Program-made: the position numbers and the translations under genes
The notes under the pieces: generated by a model
Database searches by the model: none
Told to the model about the DNA's origin: nothing
Seen by the model: only the letters and a program-made list of their open reading frames with translations
Origin: Thermoplasmata archaeon
GTDB taxonomy: Archaea > Thermoplasmatota > Thermoplasmata > Lutacidiplasmatales > UBA184
DNA: 28,891 bases
NCBI GenBank assembly: GCA_021798415.1
Contig: JAJZGO010000008.1
Coordinates: forward strand, 1 to 28,891
Direction: 5' to 3'
Part shown: piece after piece, positions 20,477 to 27,591 of the stretch
Position numbering within the stretch: position 1 is the first letter of the stretch
Layout: each line of letters starts with the position of its first letter

Positions 20477-21376
20477 TCTCGATGGCCCGCCGGCGTTCGG
20501 GTGGTCGCCCGGGGCGACGACCGGGCCCGGGACGGCGGCCGCCGAGGGTTGGGCGCGTGCCCCGGGGCCGTACCGTCGCCAGCGGACGAACGCGTGGAGC
20601 AGTGCGACCGGCTTGAGGGCCATCTCCACGTAGCGCAGCGGGTGGTCGACCGGGGGCCTTCGTTCCTCGAGCCGGGACCGCAGCCCACCGTTCTTGATCA
20701 GCGACATCGCCATCGCGAGAAGGTAGCGATAGCGCTTCCTCGCCCACCGCAGGTAACTCGTCTCGCGGCTCTTGTCGTGCACCACGTAGGCGTCGGGAAC
20801 GAACTCGCCCGTGAAGCCGGCGGCGAGCGCCCGGGTCTCGAGGTCGTGGTCCTCGGCGTACGGGATCCTCGGGTCGAAACCGAGCGTGCGGAGCACCTCC
20901 GTCCGCCACGCGGTGTTCTGGAGCGGCAGGTACGCGACGCTCGACGGGACGAGGTTCGCGTAGATCGAGCGCTCGAGGAGGGTGTAGTACCGCTCGATCG
21001 GGTGCGCCGGGGGCCGACCCGGGCGCGTCGGACCCCCGGAGAACGCTGGGCCCCCCGGTCGCTCGAGCGGGCGGAGCAGCCGGTCGAGCCAGTCGGGGGG
21101 CGCGGACTCGTCCGAGTCGAGGAACGCCGTGAGCTCCTCCCGGACGGACCGGATCGACGCCGCCCGGGCGTCGACCAGCCCGCCCGGATACCGTTCGACC
21201 GAGAGTTCTAGGGGCCCGGAGCGGAGGCGCGCCTCGGCCAGCAGGGACTCCGGCGTAGACTCGGAGGCGGCGATCAACACGCGGTCGGGACGGCGCGTCT
21301 GGCCGACGAGGGAGTCGAGAGCGACCAGGAGCCGGGGGTCGTCGCCGACCGCGACCTCGACGCACACCGTACCCAT
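20468..21376 (-). CDS. Glycosyltransferase family 2
   Basis: 302 residues. GT-A fold: VEVAVGDDPRLLVALDSL at the start, the metal/nucleotide DSD motif in FLDSDESAPPDW (D87, D89), and acceptor-side EDHDLETRALAAGF near 178. The C-terminal part has a basic amphipathic stretch (RWARKRYRYLLAMAMSLI) likely to touch the membrane, but no clear spanning helix. Probably transfers a sugar to a lipid-linked or protein glycan. Divergent from the GT4 gene across a 93-nt gap with a near-palindromic ccttaatc; on this strand that would leave a leader of about 40 nt. Confidence 0.88.
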   Translation of the reverse strand: MGTVCVEVAVGDDPRLLVALDSLVGQTRRPDRVLIAASESTPESLLAEARLRSGPLELSVERYPGGLVDARAASIRSVREELTAFLDSDESAPPDWLDRLLRPLERPGGPAFSGGPTRPGRPPAHPIERYYTLLERSIYANLVPSSVAYLPLQNTAWRTEVLRTLGFDPRIPYAEDHDLETRALAAGFTGEFVPDAYVVHDKSRETSYLRWARKRYRYLLAMAMSLIKNGGLRSRLEERRPPVDHPLRYVEMALKPVALLHAFVRWRRYGPGARAQPSAAAVPGPVVAPGDHPNAGGPSRKP

Positions 21377-21440
21377 CGTTGCCTGCGCCCCCTCCGTGGC
21401 CGCCGACCGGCCCCGGTCCGCCCTCCAGCGCGCGCCAAGG

Positions 21441-21448
21441 CCTTAATC
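21441..21448 (+). promoter_or_regulatory. TATA-like box for GT4 gene (perhaps also GT2 on minus strand)
   Basis: ccttaatc lies 22-29 nt before the GTG at 21470. It is the only AT-rich element in the divergent gap, so it may serve both glycosyltransferases. Confidence 0.5.
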
Positions 21449-21469
21449 TGAGGGGTCGCTGGGGCGACC

Positions 21470-22507
21470 GTGCGGATTCTCCTCATCGGAGGGGGGGTCC
21501 ACCCGATCCCTCCGACGGGGTACGGCGCGATCGAGCGGATCCTCACCGACCTCCGGGCCGCGCTCGAGGCGGCGGGCGAGGAGGCCGAGATCGTGAACCG
21601 CGTGCGCCACGGCCGGATGAGGGACGAGTACCCCTTCGCCTGGGAGCTCCCTCGGCTTCTGAGGCGCGAGCGGTTCGATGTCCTTCACGCCCAGACCCCC
21701 GTGGTCGCGAACCGTCTCGCCCTGGGCGGACGGCCGTACGTGTACACTTCCCACTCGAGGCACTGGTACTACCGGGAGGCCCTCACCCACCGTTGGGGGT
21801 ACTTTCTCGAGCGACGGGCCGTGCGCGGGGCGCGCGCGGTGGTCGCGCTCACCGATCGTCTCGCCGGGACGATGCGGGCGACGGTCCGGCCTCCGCTGCC
21901 TCCGATCTCCGTGATCCCGTTCGGGGTCGACACCGACCGCTTTGCGCCGCGGTGGGACCGCCGCACCGGCCGACGCGCCCTCGGGGTCGGGGTCGTCGCT
22001 CCGTTCAAGCGCTGGCACCTCGCCGTGGCGGCGCTCGAGGGCACCGGGGTCTCCCTCACGATCGCCGGACCGATCGCCTCGGAGTCGTACGCCGAGTCGC
22101 TGCGCGGCCCCGGAGTCACGCTCGCGGGTGAGGTCCCCGACTCCGAGCTCGAACGCCTCTTCGCGGAGAGCGACCTCCTCGTCCACCCGAGCGCCGTCGA
22201 GATCCTCTCCGCAACCGTCCTCGAGGGCCTGTCGGCGGGACTGCCGGTGCTCGGCGGCGCGGCGGTCGAAGGCGTCGTGGAGGACGGCGTGACGGGGGCC
22301 GTCGTACCGGACCAGGACGCGGCGGCGTTCGCGCGGGGACTCGGGGAGCGGGTGCGGCTCCTCGTGGCCGAGGACGACCGACGTCGCCGCATCGGGGAGT
22401 CGGCCCGCGCGGTGGCGCTCGCACGGTACGCCTGGCCCCGGATCGTGCCCCGTCTAGTGTCGGTCTACCGATCCGTGGCCGCGGAAACGGCCTCCCGTCC
22501 GGCCTGA
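21470..22507 (+). CDS. Glycosyltransferase family 4
   Basis: 345 residues, GTG start by TATA spacing. GT-B fold: N-terminal MRILLIGGGVHPIPPTGYGAIER (the glycine loop of GT4), DVLHAQTP, and YTSHSRHWYYRE. The C-terminal nucleotide-binding half has VIPFGVDTDRF, VGVVAPFKRWHLAV, and the EX7E motif in HPSAVEILSATVLEGLSAGLPVLG, with a final GAVVPDQDAAAFARGL. A retaining transferase using an NDP-sugar, likely for surface or lipid-linked glycan assembly together with the neighbouring GT2 and epimerase. Its stop lies 6 nt from the epimerase stop. Confidence 0.92.
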   Translation: MRILLIGGGVHPIPPTGYGAIERILTDLRAALEAAGEEAEIVNRVRHGRMRDEYPFAWELPRLLRRERFDVLHAQTPVVANRLALGGRPYVYTSHSRHWYYREALTHRWGYFLERRAVRGARAVVALTDRLAGTMRATVRPPLPPISVIPFGVDTDRFAPRWDRRTGRRALGVGVVAPFKRWHLAVAALEGTGVSLTIAGPIASESYAESLRGPGVTLAGEVPDSELERLFAESDLLVHPSAVEILSATVLEGLSAGLPVLGGAAVEGVVEDGVTGAVVPDQDAAAFARGLGERVRLLVAEDDRRRRIGESARAVALARYAWPRIVPRLVSVYRSVAAETASRPA

Positions 22508-22513
22508 GCGGCC

Positions 22514-23479
22514 TCAGGTCGCGTGCACCCCGCGGGCGCTCGCCAATTCCTCGATCGTGCGGTCGATCGCGCCGGCGCTCGTGTACCGGGGGTGCCAACC
22601 GAGCGCGCGGATCCGGTCGATCGCGAGGAGCTGCTGGGGGACGTCACCGACCCAGCCGCGTGCGCCCCCGGTGTACTCGATCCGGGCCCGGCCGCCGTGG
22701 GCCGCCACGACCTTCTCGGCGATCTCCCGTACGGAGATCCGATCGGTGGTGCCGAGGTTGTGGATCGTCACGGGTCCGAGGTCCCGGTCGGCGACCGCGA
22801 GCATCCCGTCGACGCAGTCTTCGGTACGCAGGTAGCTCTTGGCCTGCCGGCCGTCGCCGAGGACCTCGAGGCGCGTCGGGTCGCGGGCGAGCTTGTCGAA
22901 GAAGTCGGGGAGGACGCCGTGGGTCATCGCCGGCCCGATGATGTTCGCGAAGCGGAAGAGGTCGGTCCGCAGCCCGTAGCTGTGGGCGTAGGCCGAACAG
23001 AGGCCCTCGGCCGCCAGCTTCGACGCCGCGTACATGGACTCGGGCTCGAGCGGGCCGTACTCTTCGGGGGTCGGGAAGACCTTCGGTGCCCCGTAGACGA
23101 CGCTCGAGGAGGAGTACATCACCCGCCGAACGTTCTCCTTCCGCGCGAGCTCGAGGACCTGGAACGTCGCGACCGTCCCGTGCTCGAGGTCGATCCGGGG
23201 GTCCTTCGTGCCGAGCCGGATGTCCGGGTTCGCGGCCAGGTGCCAGATCGCCGATGCCCCCCGGAACGCCGCGGCGTACGTCTCGGGCTCGCGAAGGTCG
23301 GCGACCGTAACGCTCAGGCGTCCGTCCGGCACCGGCAGGTGCTCTCGGCGGCCGCCCGAGAGGTTGTCGATGACGCGGACGGTCGCGCCGCGCCCGAGGA
23401 GGGCGCGGACGAGGACCGACCCGATCGCCCCGGCTCCGCCGGTGACGACCACGGGGCCGTCCCGGAGCCAATCGCCCAT
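22514..23479 (-). CDS. NAD-dependent sugar-nucleotide epimerase/dehydratase (UDP-glucose 4-epimerase-like)
   Basis: 321 residues of the extended short-chain dehydrogenase family. Rossmann motif TGGAGAIG (13-20; usual GGAGFIG with F to A), DNLSGGRREHL (37-47), WHLAANPDI (78-86), catalytic Ser in YSSSSVVYG (121-129), Y149-x3-K153 (MYAASK), FRFANIIGP, and a C-terminal GARGWVGDVPQQLLAID. Supplies UDP-galactose or a similar sugar donor, fitting the two glycosyltransferases alongside. It diverges from the 84-aa gene across a shared TATA element. Confidence 0.9.
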   Translation of the reverse strand: MGDWLRDGPVVVTGGAGAIGSVLVRALLGRGATVRVIDNLSGGRREHLPVPDGRLSVTVADLREPETYAAAFRGASAIWHLAANPDIRLGTKDPRIDLEHGTVATFQVLELARKENVRRVMYSSSSVVYGAPKVFPTPEEYGPLEPESMYAASKLAAEGLCSAYAHSYGLRTDLFRFANIIGPAMTHGVLPDFFDKLARDPTRLEVLGDGRQAKSYLRTEDCVDGMLAVADRDLGPVTIHNLGTTDRISVREIAEKVVAAHGGRARIEYTGGARGWVGDVPQQLLAIDRIRALGWHPRYTSAGAIDRTIEELASARGVHAT

Positions 23480-23502
23480 CGGAGGGCCGCGAGTCAGGGA
23501 AG

Positions 23503-23512
23503 CATATATAAG
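23503..23512. promoter_or_regulatory. Near-palindromic TATA element serving two divergent genes
   Basis: catatataag. Its centre is about 28 nt from the epimerase ATG (23479, minus) and about 26 nt from the ATG at 23533 (plus). There is room for only one TATA element in the 53-nt gap, so both leaderless genes probably use it. Confidence 0.6.
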
Positions 23513-23532
23513 CCGAGGGTCCCCTAAACACG

Positions 23533-23787
23533 ATGCACCGGGTCGTCCCGGTGAAGGGGAGCATGCGCACCTACGTCCGGATGACCTTCCACTCCGAAGG
23601 CGCCAACCCGCTCAAAGTGCTGGAGGCGATGCGAACGCTCGGGTTCGAGGAATCGATGGGGATGCACGATTTCGTCTACAAGTGGAAGGACAAGGCGACG
23701 CTCGACGAGGTCATCCGGCTGATGACCGAGATGCACGATCGCCTGAAAGGACTCGACGTGAATTACGAGATCACCACGATCTCGTAG
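23533..23787 (+). CDS. Conserved-looking 84-aa protein, unknown function
   Basis: Small soluble alpha/beta protein without cysteines. The core begins MRTYVRMTFHSEGANPLKVLEAMRTLGF in parts and ends KGLDVNYEITTIS; strand-helix-strand-helix-strand order suggests a ferredoxin-like fold. The ATG at 23533 fits the TATA spacing; an internal ATG at 23563 preceded by aaggggagc is an alternative that would give 74 residues. The winged-helix gene follows after 20 nt on the same strand. I considered aEF-1-beta because of size and rejected it, since its conserved pattern is missing. Confidence 0.7.
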   Translation: MHRVVPVKGSMRTYVRMTFHSEGANPLKVLEAMRTLGFEESMGMHDFVYKWKDKATLDEVIRLMTEMHDRLKGLDVNYEITTIS

Positions 23788-23807
23788 GGGTCCCGGTCTC
23801 GGGGTCA

Positions 23808-24200
23808 ATGTCGCAGGAGTCGCTCGACCGTCTCGAACGGATGCTGCTCTTGCACCTGCTCGAGCACCGGGGGCAGCAGGTCCGGTTCGAGGCGTCCCAG
23901 TGGACGACCGAGTTCGGCATCCTGCGGAAGTTCTCCGTCGAGGACTCCCTCGAGCTGAAGCAGGCACTGCGGTCGCTCGAGATGATGCGGATGGTCTACC
24001 GGCGGACGCAGTACGTGGTCGGGTACTCGGAGCCGAAGCACGTCTACTCCCTGACCGCGGTCGGGCACCGCAAGGCGCTCGTGTTCCGCCGGGGCGACGA
24101 GCTCTCGGACCCCGACGCCTCGGTGTCCGCGGAACCGGCGACGTCCGAGGCCGGCGCCTCGTCGCCGTCGCCGTCGGGCGGCTCCGCGAGCCAGGCGTAG
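23808..24200 (+). CDS. Winged-helix DNA-binding protein, unknown target
   Basis: 130 residues. Residues 4-95 form a helix-rich domain typical of archaeal winged-helix regulators: ESLDRLERMLLLHLLEHRG (helix 1), KFSVEDSLELKQALRSLEMMRMVYRR (helix-turn-helix 2-3), then the wing QYVVGYSEPKHVYSLTAVG with a closing basic HRKALVFRRG. The last 30 residues are Ser/Ala/Pro-rich and disordered. It lies 20 nt after the 84-aa gene and 7 nt before the acetyltransferase, so all three are probably one transcript. It could control its own operon or the divergent epimerase. Confidence 0.7.
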   Translation: MSQESLDRLERMLLLHLLEHRGQQVRFEASQWTTEFGILRKFSVEDSLELKQALRSLEMMRMVYRRTQYVVGYSEPKHVYSLTAVGHRKALVFRRGDELSDPDASVSAEPATSEAGASSPSPSGGSASQA

Positions 24201-24207
24201 GCCCGGG

Positions 24208-24759
24208 ATGGCGACCCTCGACGGTCCGAACGTCCGTCTGCGCCCTCTCGAGCCCTCCGAGTACCGGGCCGTCTTCGGCTGGTACAACGACCCGGAGACG
24301 GTCTCGCCGTACGACCGGTTTTCGGTCGACACGTTCGACGACTTCGTCCGGGCCGTCGAGTCGGCCCCGGACGACCCCGGGTCCCTCGCCCCTCGGTTCG
24401 GCATCGTGCGCCGCGGCGAGGCCGCCGTGCTTGGCGTGGTGGGGCACTACCGTCCGCATCCGGTCCTCGAGACCGTGGACGTCTGGTACGTGATCGGCGA
24501 CCGGGCGGCCCGGGGCCGCGGGTACGGTCGCGAGGCGGTCGCCCTGCTCGTCGACCACCTCTACGCCACGACCGCCCTCGAGCGGGTCGGGGCGACGTGC
24601 GACGTCGAGAACGTCGCGTCCTACCGCCTCCTCGAGGGGCTCGGGTTCCGTCGGGAGGGGACGTTGCAGGCCGCGCTCTTCCACCACGGCGGCTGGCACG
24701 ACGTGCGCGTCTACGGGGTCACCCGGACGCAGTGGGCGGCCCGGAACCGTCCAGCGTGA
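24208..24759 (+). CDS. GNAT acetyltransferase, RimJ/RimL type
   Basis: 183 residues. N-terminal VRLRPLEPSEYRAVFGWYNDPET (9-31) is the RimJ/RimL opening; acetyl-CoA loop RGRGYG (102-107); VENVASYRLLEGLGFRREGTLQ near 132-153, then HHGGWHDVRVYGV. Family members acetylate protein N-termini (ribosomal S5, L12) or small molecules. Third gene in the run with the 84-aa and winged-helix genes. The 3' end overlaps the AlaX gene on the other strand by 41 bp. Confidence 0.88.
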   Translation: MATLDGPNVRLRPLEPSEYRAVFGWYNDPETVSPYDRFSVDTFDDFVRAVESAPDDPGSLAPRFGIVRRGEAAVLGVVGHYRPHPVLETVDVWYVIGDRAARGRGYGREAVALLVDHLYATTALERVGATCDVENVASYRLLEGLGFRREGTLQAALFHHGGWHDVRVYGVTRTQWAARNRPA

Positions 24760-25477
24760 GGGCGAGCCTCGAGCCGCCGTCGGGCAACGGGACCGCCGGT
24801 TCGACCGTGACCCGCCCGATCTCGCCGGTCGAGCGGACGTGCGTCCCCCCACACGGGCAGACGTCCGACCGGTCGATCTCGATCACGCGGACCGGATCGA
24901 CCTGGGGCGGGAGAGGCACGAGCCCGCTGCGCTGCGCGTTGGGCTCGCGGTCCCACTCGCTCCGTGGGACACGGAGGATCGTTACCGGTCGGTCCTCGCC
25001 GACGACGCTCGCGAGGTCGTCCGAGAGCTCCCGCTCGAGTGCCGGGGGGAGCGGGCCTTCGAGATCGATCGTGGCCCTAAGTCCCGCGAGGACGGCCTTG
25101 CGGGTCCTGAGCCGTGTGCGCACGAAGGCCCGGGCGCTCAGCAGGTGCTGGGCCGTGTGCAGCCGCATGTGTCGGTAGCGGCGCTCCCAGTCGAGGGTCC
25201 CATCGACCTCGACGCCCACCCCGAGACGGCGCACGACGGCGGGAGGGGCACGGACCCGGTGGAGGACGGACGGGCCGGACTTCGTGACGTCGACGACCGC
25301 GACCTCGGTCCCTTCGTCGAGGCGCAAGGTGCCCCGGTCGCCCGGCTGGCCTCCTCCGGCGGGATAGAAGAACGTCCGGTCGAGGACGACCCCGCCGGGC
25401 GGGAGCGACACGATGCGCGCCCGGAACGTGCGCACGTAGGCCGAGGGCATGTCCGCGAGGTACGCCAGCTCCGTCAC
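24719..25477 (-). CDS. alaX: AlaX-type alanyl-tRNA editing protein (AlaX-M)
   Basis: Trans-editing enzyme that hydrolyses Ser-tRNA(Ala) (and possibly Gly-tRNA(Ala)), homologous to the editing half of AlaRS. 252 residues (AlaX-M size). The N-terminal beta-barrel part has FYPAGGGQPGDRG (37-49). The editing core carries zinc ligands H107 and H111 (HTAQH) with C209 and H213 (CPCGGTH). The GTG start at 25477 (MTELAYLAD) matches the usual N-terminus of the family better than the ATG at 25450. A gttttcc element lies about 26 nt upstream. Confidence 0.92.
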   Translation of the reverse strand: MTELAYLADMPSAYVRTFRARIVSLPPGGVVLDRTFFYPAGGGQPGDRGTLRLDEGTEVAVVDVTKSGPSVLHRVRAPPAVVRRLGVGVEVDGTLDWERRYRHMRLHTAQHLLSARAFVRTRLRTRKAVLAGLRATIDLEGPLPPALERELSDDLASVVGEDRPVTILRVPRSEWDREPNAQRSGLVPLPPQVDPVRVIEIDRSDVCPCGGTHVRSTGEIGRVTVEPAVPLPDGGSRLALTLDGSGPPTASG

Positions 25478-25537
25478 GTTCCGGTGGGAGCCCGCCCACG
25501 GGAAAACGGCTTGCGGCGCGCCCCGCCCTCAAGCAAC

Positions 25538-25546
25538 CTTTTTAGA
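25538..25546 (+). promoter_or_regulatory. TATA-like box for PCNA
   Basis: cctttttag, about 37 nt before the ATG at 25579 and only about 13 nt before an in-frame ATG at 25555. This favours 25579. Confidence 0.5.
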
Positions 25547-25578
25547 GGGGGCCGATGTGTCGCGCGCCGAGGCTCGGG

Positions 25579-26310
25579 ATGTTCAAGCTCCGCATCAAGA
25601 TGGAGACCCTCCGGGAGGTCGTTGAGGTCGTCTCCACGCTCGTCAGCGAGGCCAAGTTCAGCATCTCAAAGGATGGCCTCGAGGCGAAGGCCGTCGACCC
25701 GTCGCACGTGGCGATGCTCGTCCTCAAGCTCGAGAAAGGGGTCTTCGAAGAGTTCACCGGCGAGCCGACCGAGATCGGCGTCGACGTCGAGAAGCTCAAG
25801 GAGGTCCTCCGGCTCTCGAAGCCCGGGGACGTGATCGACCTGCAGTTCGACGGGAAGAACCGCCTGGTCGCCGGGGTCGGACGCCTCACGCGTCAGATGG
25901 CGGTCGTCGACCCCGCGGGGATCACCGACCCCAAGGTCCCGAACGTGAGCCCGCCCGCCAGCGTCACGGTCAAGACCGAGGACATCCGCCAGGGGATCCG
26001 CGGCAGCGAGAGCTTCACCGACCACGTCACGCTGACTCTCGAGCCCGAGGCGTTCACGATGCATTCGGAGGGCGACACCGACCGCCTCGACCTCCGCATC
26101 CCGAAGGAGAGCCTTTCGCGCCTCGAGGCGAAGGAGACGGTGAAGAGCATGTACCCCCTCGATTTCTTTTCGGCGATGGTGAAGTCGGTCGTCGCCGACG
26201 AGGCGACGCTGCACGTCGGGAACGAGTACCCCCTCAAGGTCGAGTTTTCGATGGGGGGCGGACGCGGCGAAGGCCGCTACCTCCTCGCGCCGCGCGTCGA
26301 AGAGGAATGA
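25579..26310 (+). CDS. pcn: DNA polymerase sliding clamp (PCNA)
   Basis: Homotrimeric clamp tethering DNA polymerase, FEN1 and ligase to DNA. 243 residues from the ATG at 25579 (MFKLRIKM), the usual start position; the 25555 ATG would add eight atypical residues. Family blocks: VSTLVSEAKFSISKDGLEAKAVDPSHVAML (first domain, in parts), DVEKLKEVLRL, interdomain connector near VDPAGITDPKVPNV, then ESFTDHVTLTLEP and SMYPLDFFSAMVKSVVADEATLHVGNEYPLKVEF near the end. The acidic C-terminus (PRVEEE) is normal for archaeal PCNA. Confidence 0.96.
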   Translation: MFKLRIKMETLREVVEVVSTLVSEAKFSISKDGLEAKAVDPSHVAMLVLKLEKGVFEEFTGEPTEIGVDVEKLKEVLRLSKPGDVIDLQFDGKNRLVAGVGRLTRQMAVVDPAGITDPKVPNVSPPASVTVKTEDIRQGIRGSESFTDHVTLTLEPEAFTMHSEGDTDRLDLRIPKESLSRLEAKETVKSMYPLDFFSAMVKSVVADEATLHVGNEYPLKVEFSMGGGRGEGRYLLAPRVEEE

Positions 26311-26354
26311 GCCCGGACCCGAGCCGTGGCCCGCGGGCGGGCGGGCCCCGCTAG

Positions 26355-26362
26355 CTTCATAG
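26355..26362 (+). promoter_or_regulatory. TATA-like box for thiolase
   Basis: cttcatag, centred about 27 nt before the ATG at 26385. Confidence 0.45.
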
Positions 26363-26384
26363 TCGAGGTCCGGGTCCGCGCGCC

Positions 26385-27590
26385 ATGACAGCCCCTTCGA
26401 AGCCTTCGGTCGCGATCCTCTCGGCGGTCCGGACCCCGATCGGCCGGTTCGGCGGGTCGCTCCGGACGGTCCCGGCGACGCGGCTCGGAACGCTCGTCGC
26501 CCGCGCGGCGATCGAACGCTCGGGCCTCGCTCCGGCCGACATCGACGGTGTCCTCATGGGCCAGGCGATCCAGGCGGGGGCCGGTCAGAACCCCGCCCGC
26601 CAGGTGCTGCGCGGGGCCGGGATCCCCGACACGGTCGGCGCCGCGACGATCAACATGGTCTGCGGCTCCGGCATGAAGGCGATCCAGCTCGGGGCGACCA
26701 CGATCCGCGCCGGAGAGGCCGACCGTCTCCTGGTCGGGGCGATGGAGAGCATGTCGAGCTCCCCGTACCTCCTCGAGGGGGCGATGCGGTGGGGGACCCT
26801 GCCCGGGCCGCACACGCTCGACGACGCGATGCAGCGCGACGCTCTCGTGGACGCGTACGACGAGCACGAGATCATGGGCCTCACGGGCGAGCGGATCGCC
26901 CGCAAGCTCGGTCTCACCCGCGCCGAGGTCGACGCGTTCGGGTTGCGCAGCCACCTCCGGGCGTCGCGGGCGACCGCCGCGAAGACGTTCTCGAACGAGA
27001 TCGTTCCCGTGCCGGCGGGCGTCGTCCCCGGCTCGGCCGGGCTCGACCACGACGAGGCACCGCGCGCCGACACGACGCTCGAGAAGCTCGCGCGCCTTCC
27101 GCCCGCGTTCGCCCCGGACGGGGTCCTGACCGCGGGGAACTCCTCGAAGCTCTCCGACGGCGCCGCCGCCCTCGTCCTCGCGAGCGCGAGGGAGGTCGAG
27201 CGGACCGGCGCGCGGCCGATCGGATGGATCCACTCGTCGGCCGAGAGCGGAGTGCACCCTCGCGACGTGATGGAGTCGCCGATCCCCACGGTGCGAAAGC
27301 ACCTCGAGCGGACGGGCCTCGTGCCGTCCGACTTCGACCGCGTCGAGCACAACGAGGCGTACGCGTCCGCGTCGATCGCCGTCCAGCGCACGTTCGGGTT
27401 CACCGAGGAGCAGTTCAATGTCCACGGCGGCGCGGTCGCGCTCGGCCACCCGATCGGCGCGAGCGGGGCCCGGATCGTCGTCTCCCTCGTGCAGGAGCTC
27501 GTGCGTTCGCACGGCCGTCTCGGCCTCGCGACGCTCTGCATGGGCGGCGGGAACGGCTTGAGCGTCGTCGTGGACCGTTCCGGACTCTAG
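26385..27590 (+). CDS. Thiolase (acetyl-CoA C-acyltransferase)
   Basis: 401 residues of the degradative/biosynthetic thiolase family: cleaves 3-ketoacyl-CoA or condenses two acetyl-CoA. Nucleophile C93 in NMVCGSGMKA; HNEAYA (usual NEAFA) at about 322-327; catalytic H355 in GGAVALGHPIGASGAR; second Cys C385 in LCMGGGNG. All four catalytic blocks are intact, which separates it from archaeal non-decarboxylating thiolase-like (SCP-x) proteins. With the acyl-CoA dehydrogenase it could serve beta-oxidation, or supply acetoacetyl-CoA for the mevalonate route; no HMG-CoA synthase is adjacent. The stop is 1 nt from the cysS stop. Confidence 0.95.
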   Translation: MTAPSKPSVAILSAVRTPIGRFGGSLRTVPATRLGTLVARAAIERSGLAPADIDGVLMGQAIQAGAGQNPARQVLRGAGIPDTVGAATINMVCGSGMKAIQLGATTIRAGEADRLLVGAMESMSSSPYLLEGAMRWGTLPGPHTLDDAMQRDALVDAYDEHEIMGLTGERIARKLGLTRAEVDAFGLRSHLRASRATAAKTFSNEIVPVPAGVVPGSAGLDHDEAPRADTTLEKLARLPPAFAPDGVLTAGNSSKLSDGAAALVLASAREVERTGARPIGWIHSSAESGVHPRDVMESPIPTVRKHLERTGLVPSDFDRVEHNEAYASASIAVQRTFGFTEEQFNVHGGAVALGHPIGASGARIVVSLVQELVRSHGRLGLATLCMGGGNGLSVVVDRSGL

Positions 27591-27591
27591 G

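Noticed and set aside
23533..23787. Archaeal elongation factor 1-beta
   Set aside because: Size fits, but the conserved EF-1-beta pattern is absent and the sequence order differs.
26314..26378. Inverted repeat CGGACCCG / CGGGTCCG around the thiolase promoter
   Set aside because: Only 8 bp with a 49-nt spacer in very GC-rich DNA; expected by chance often enough not to call an operator.
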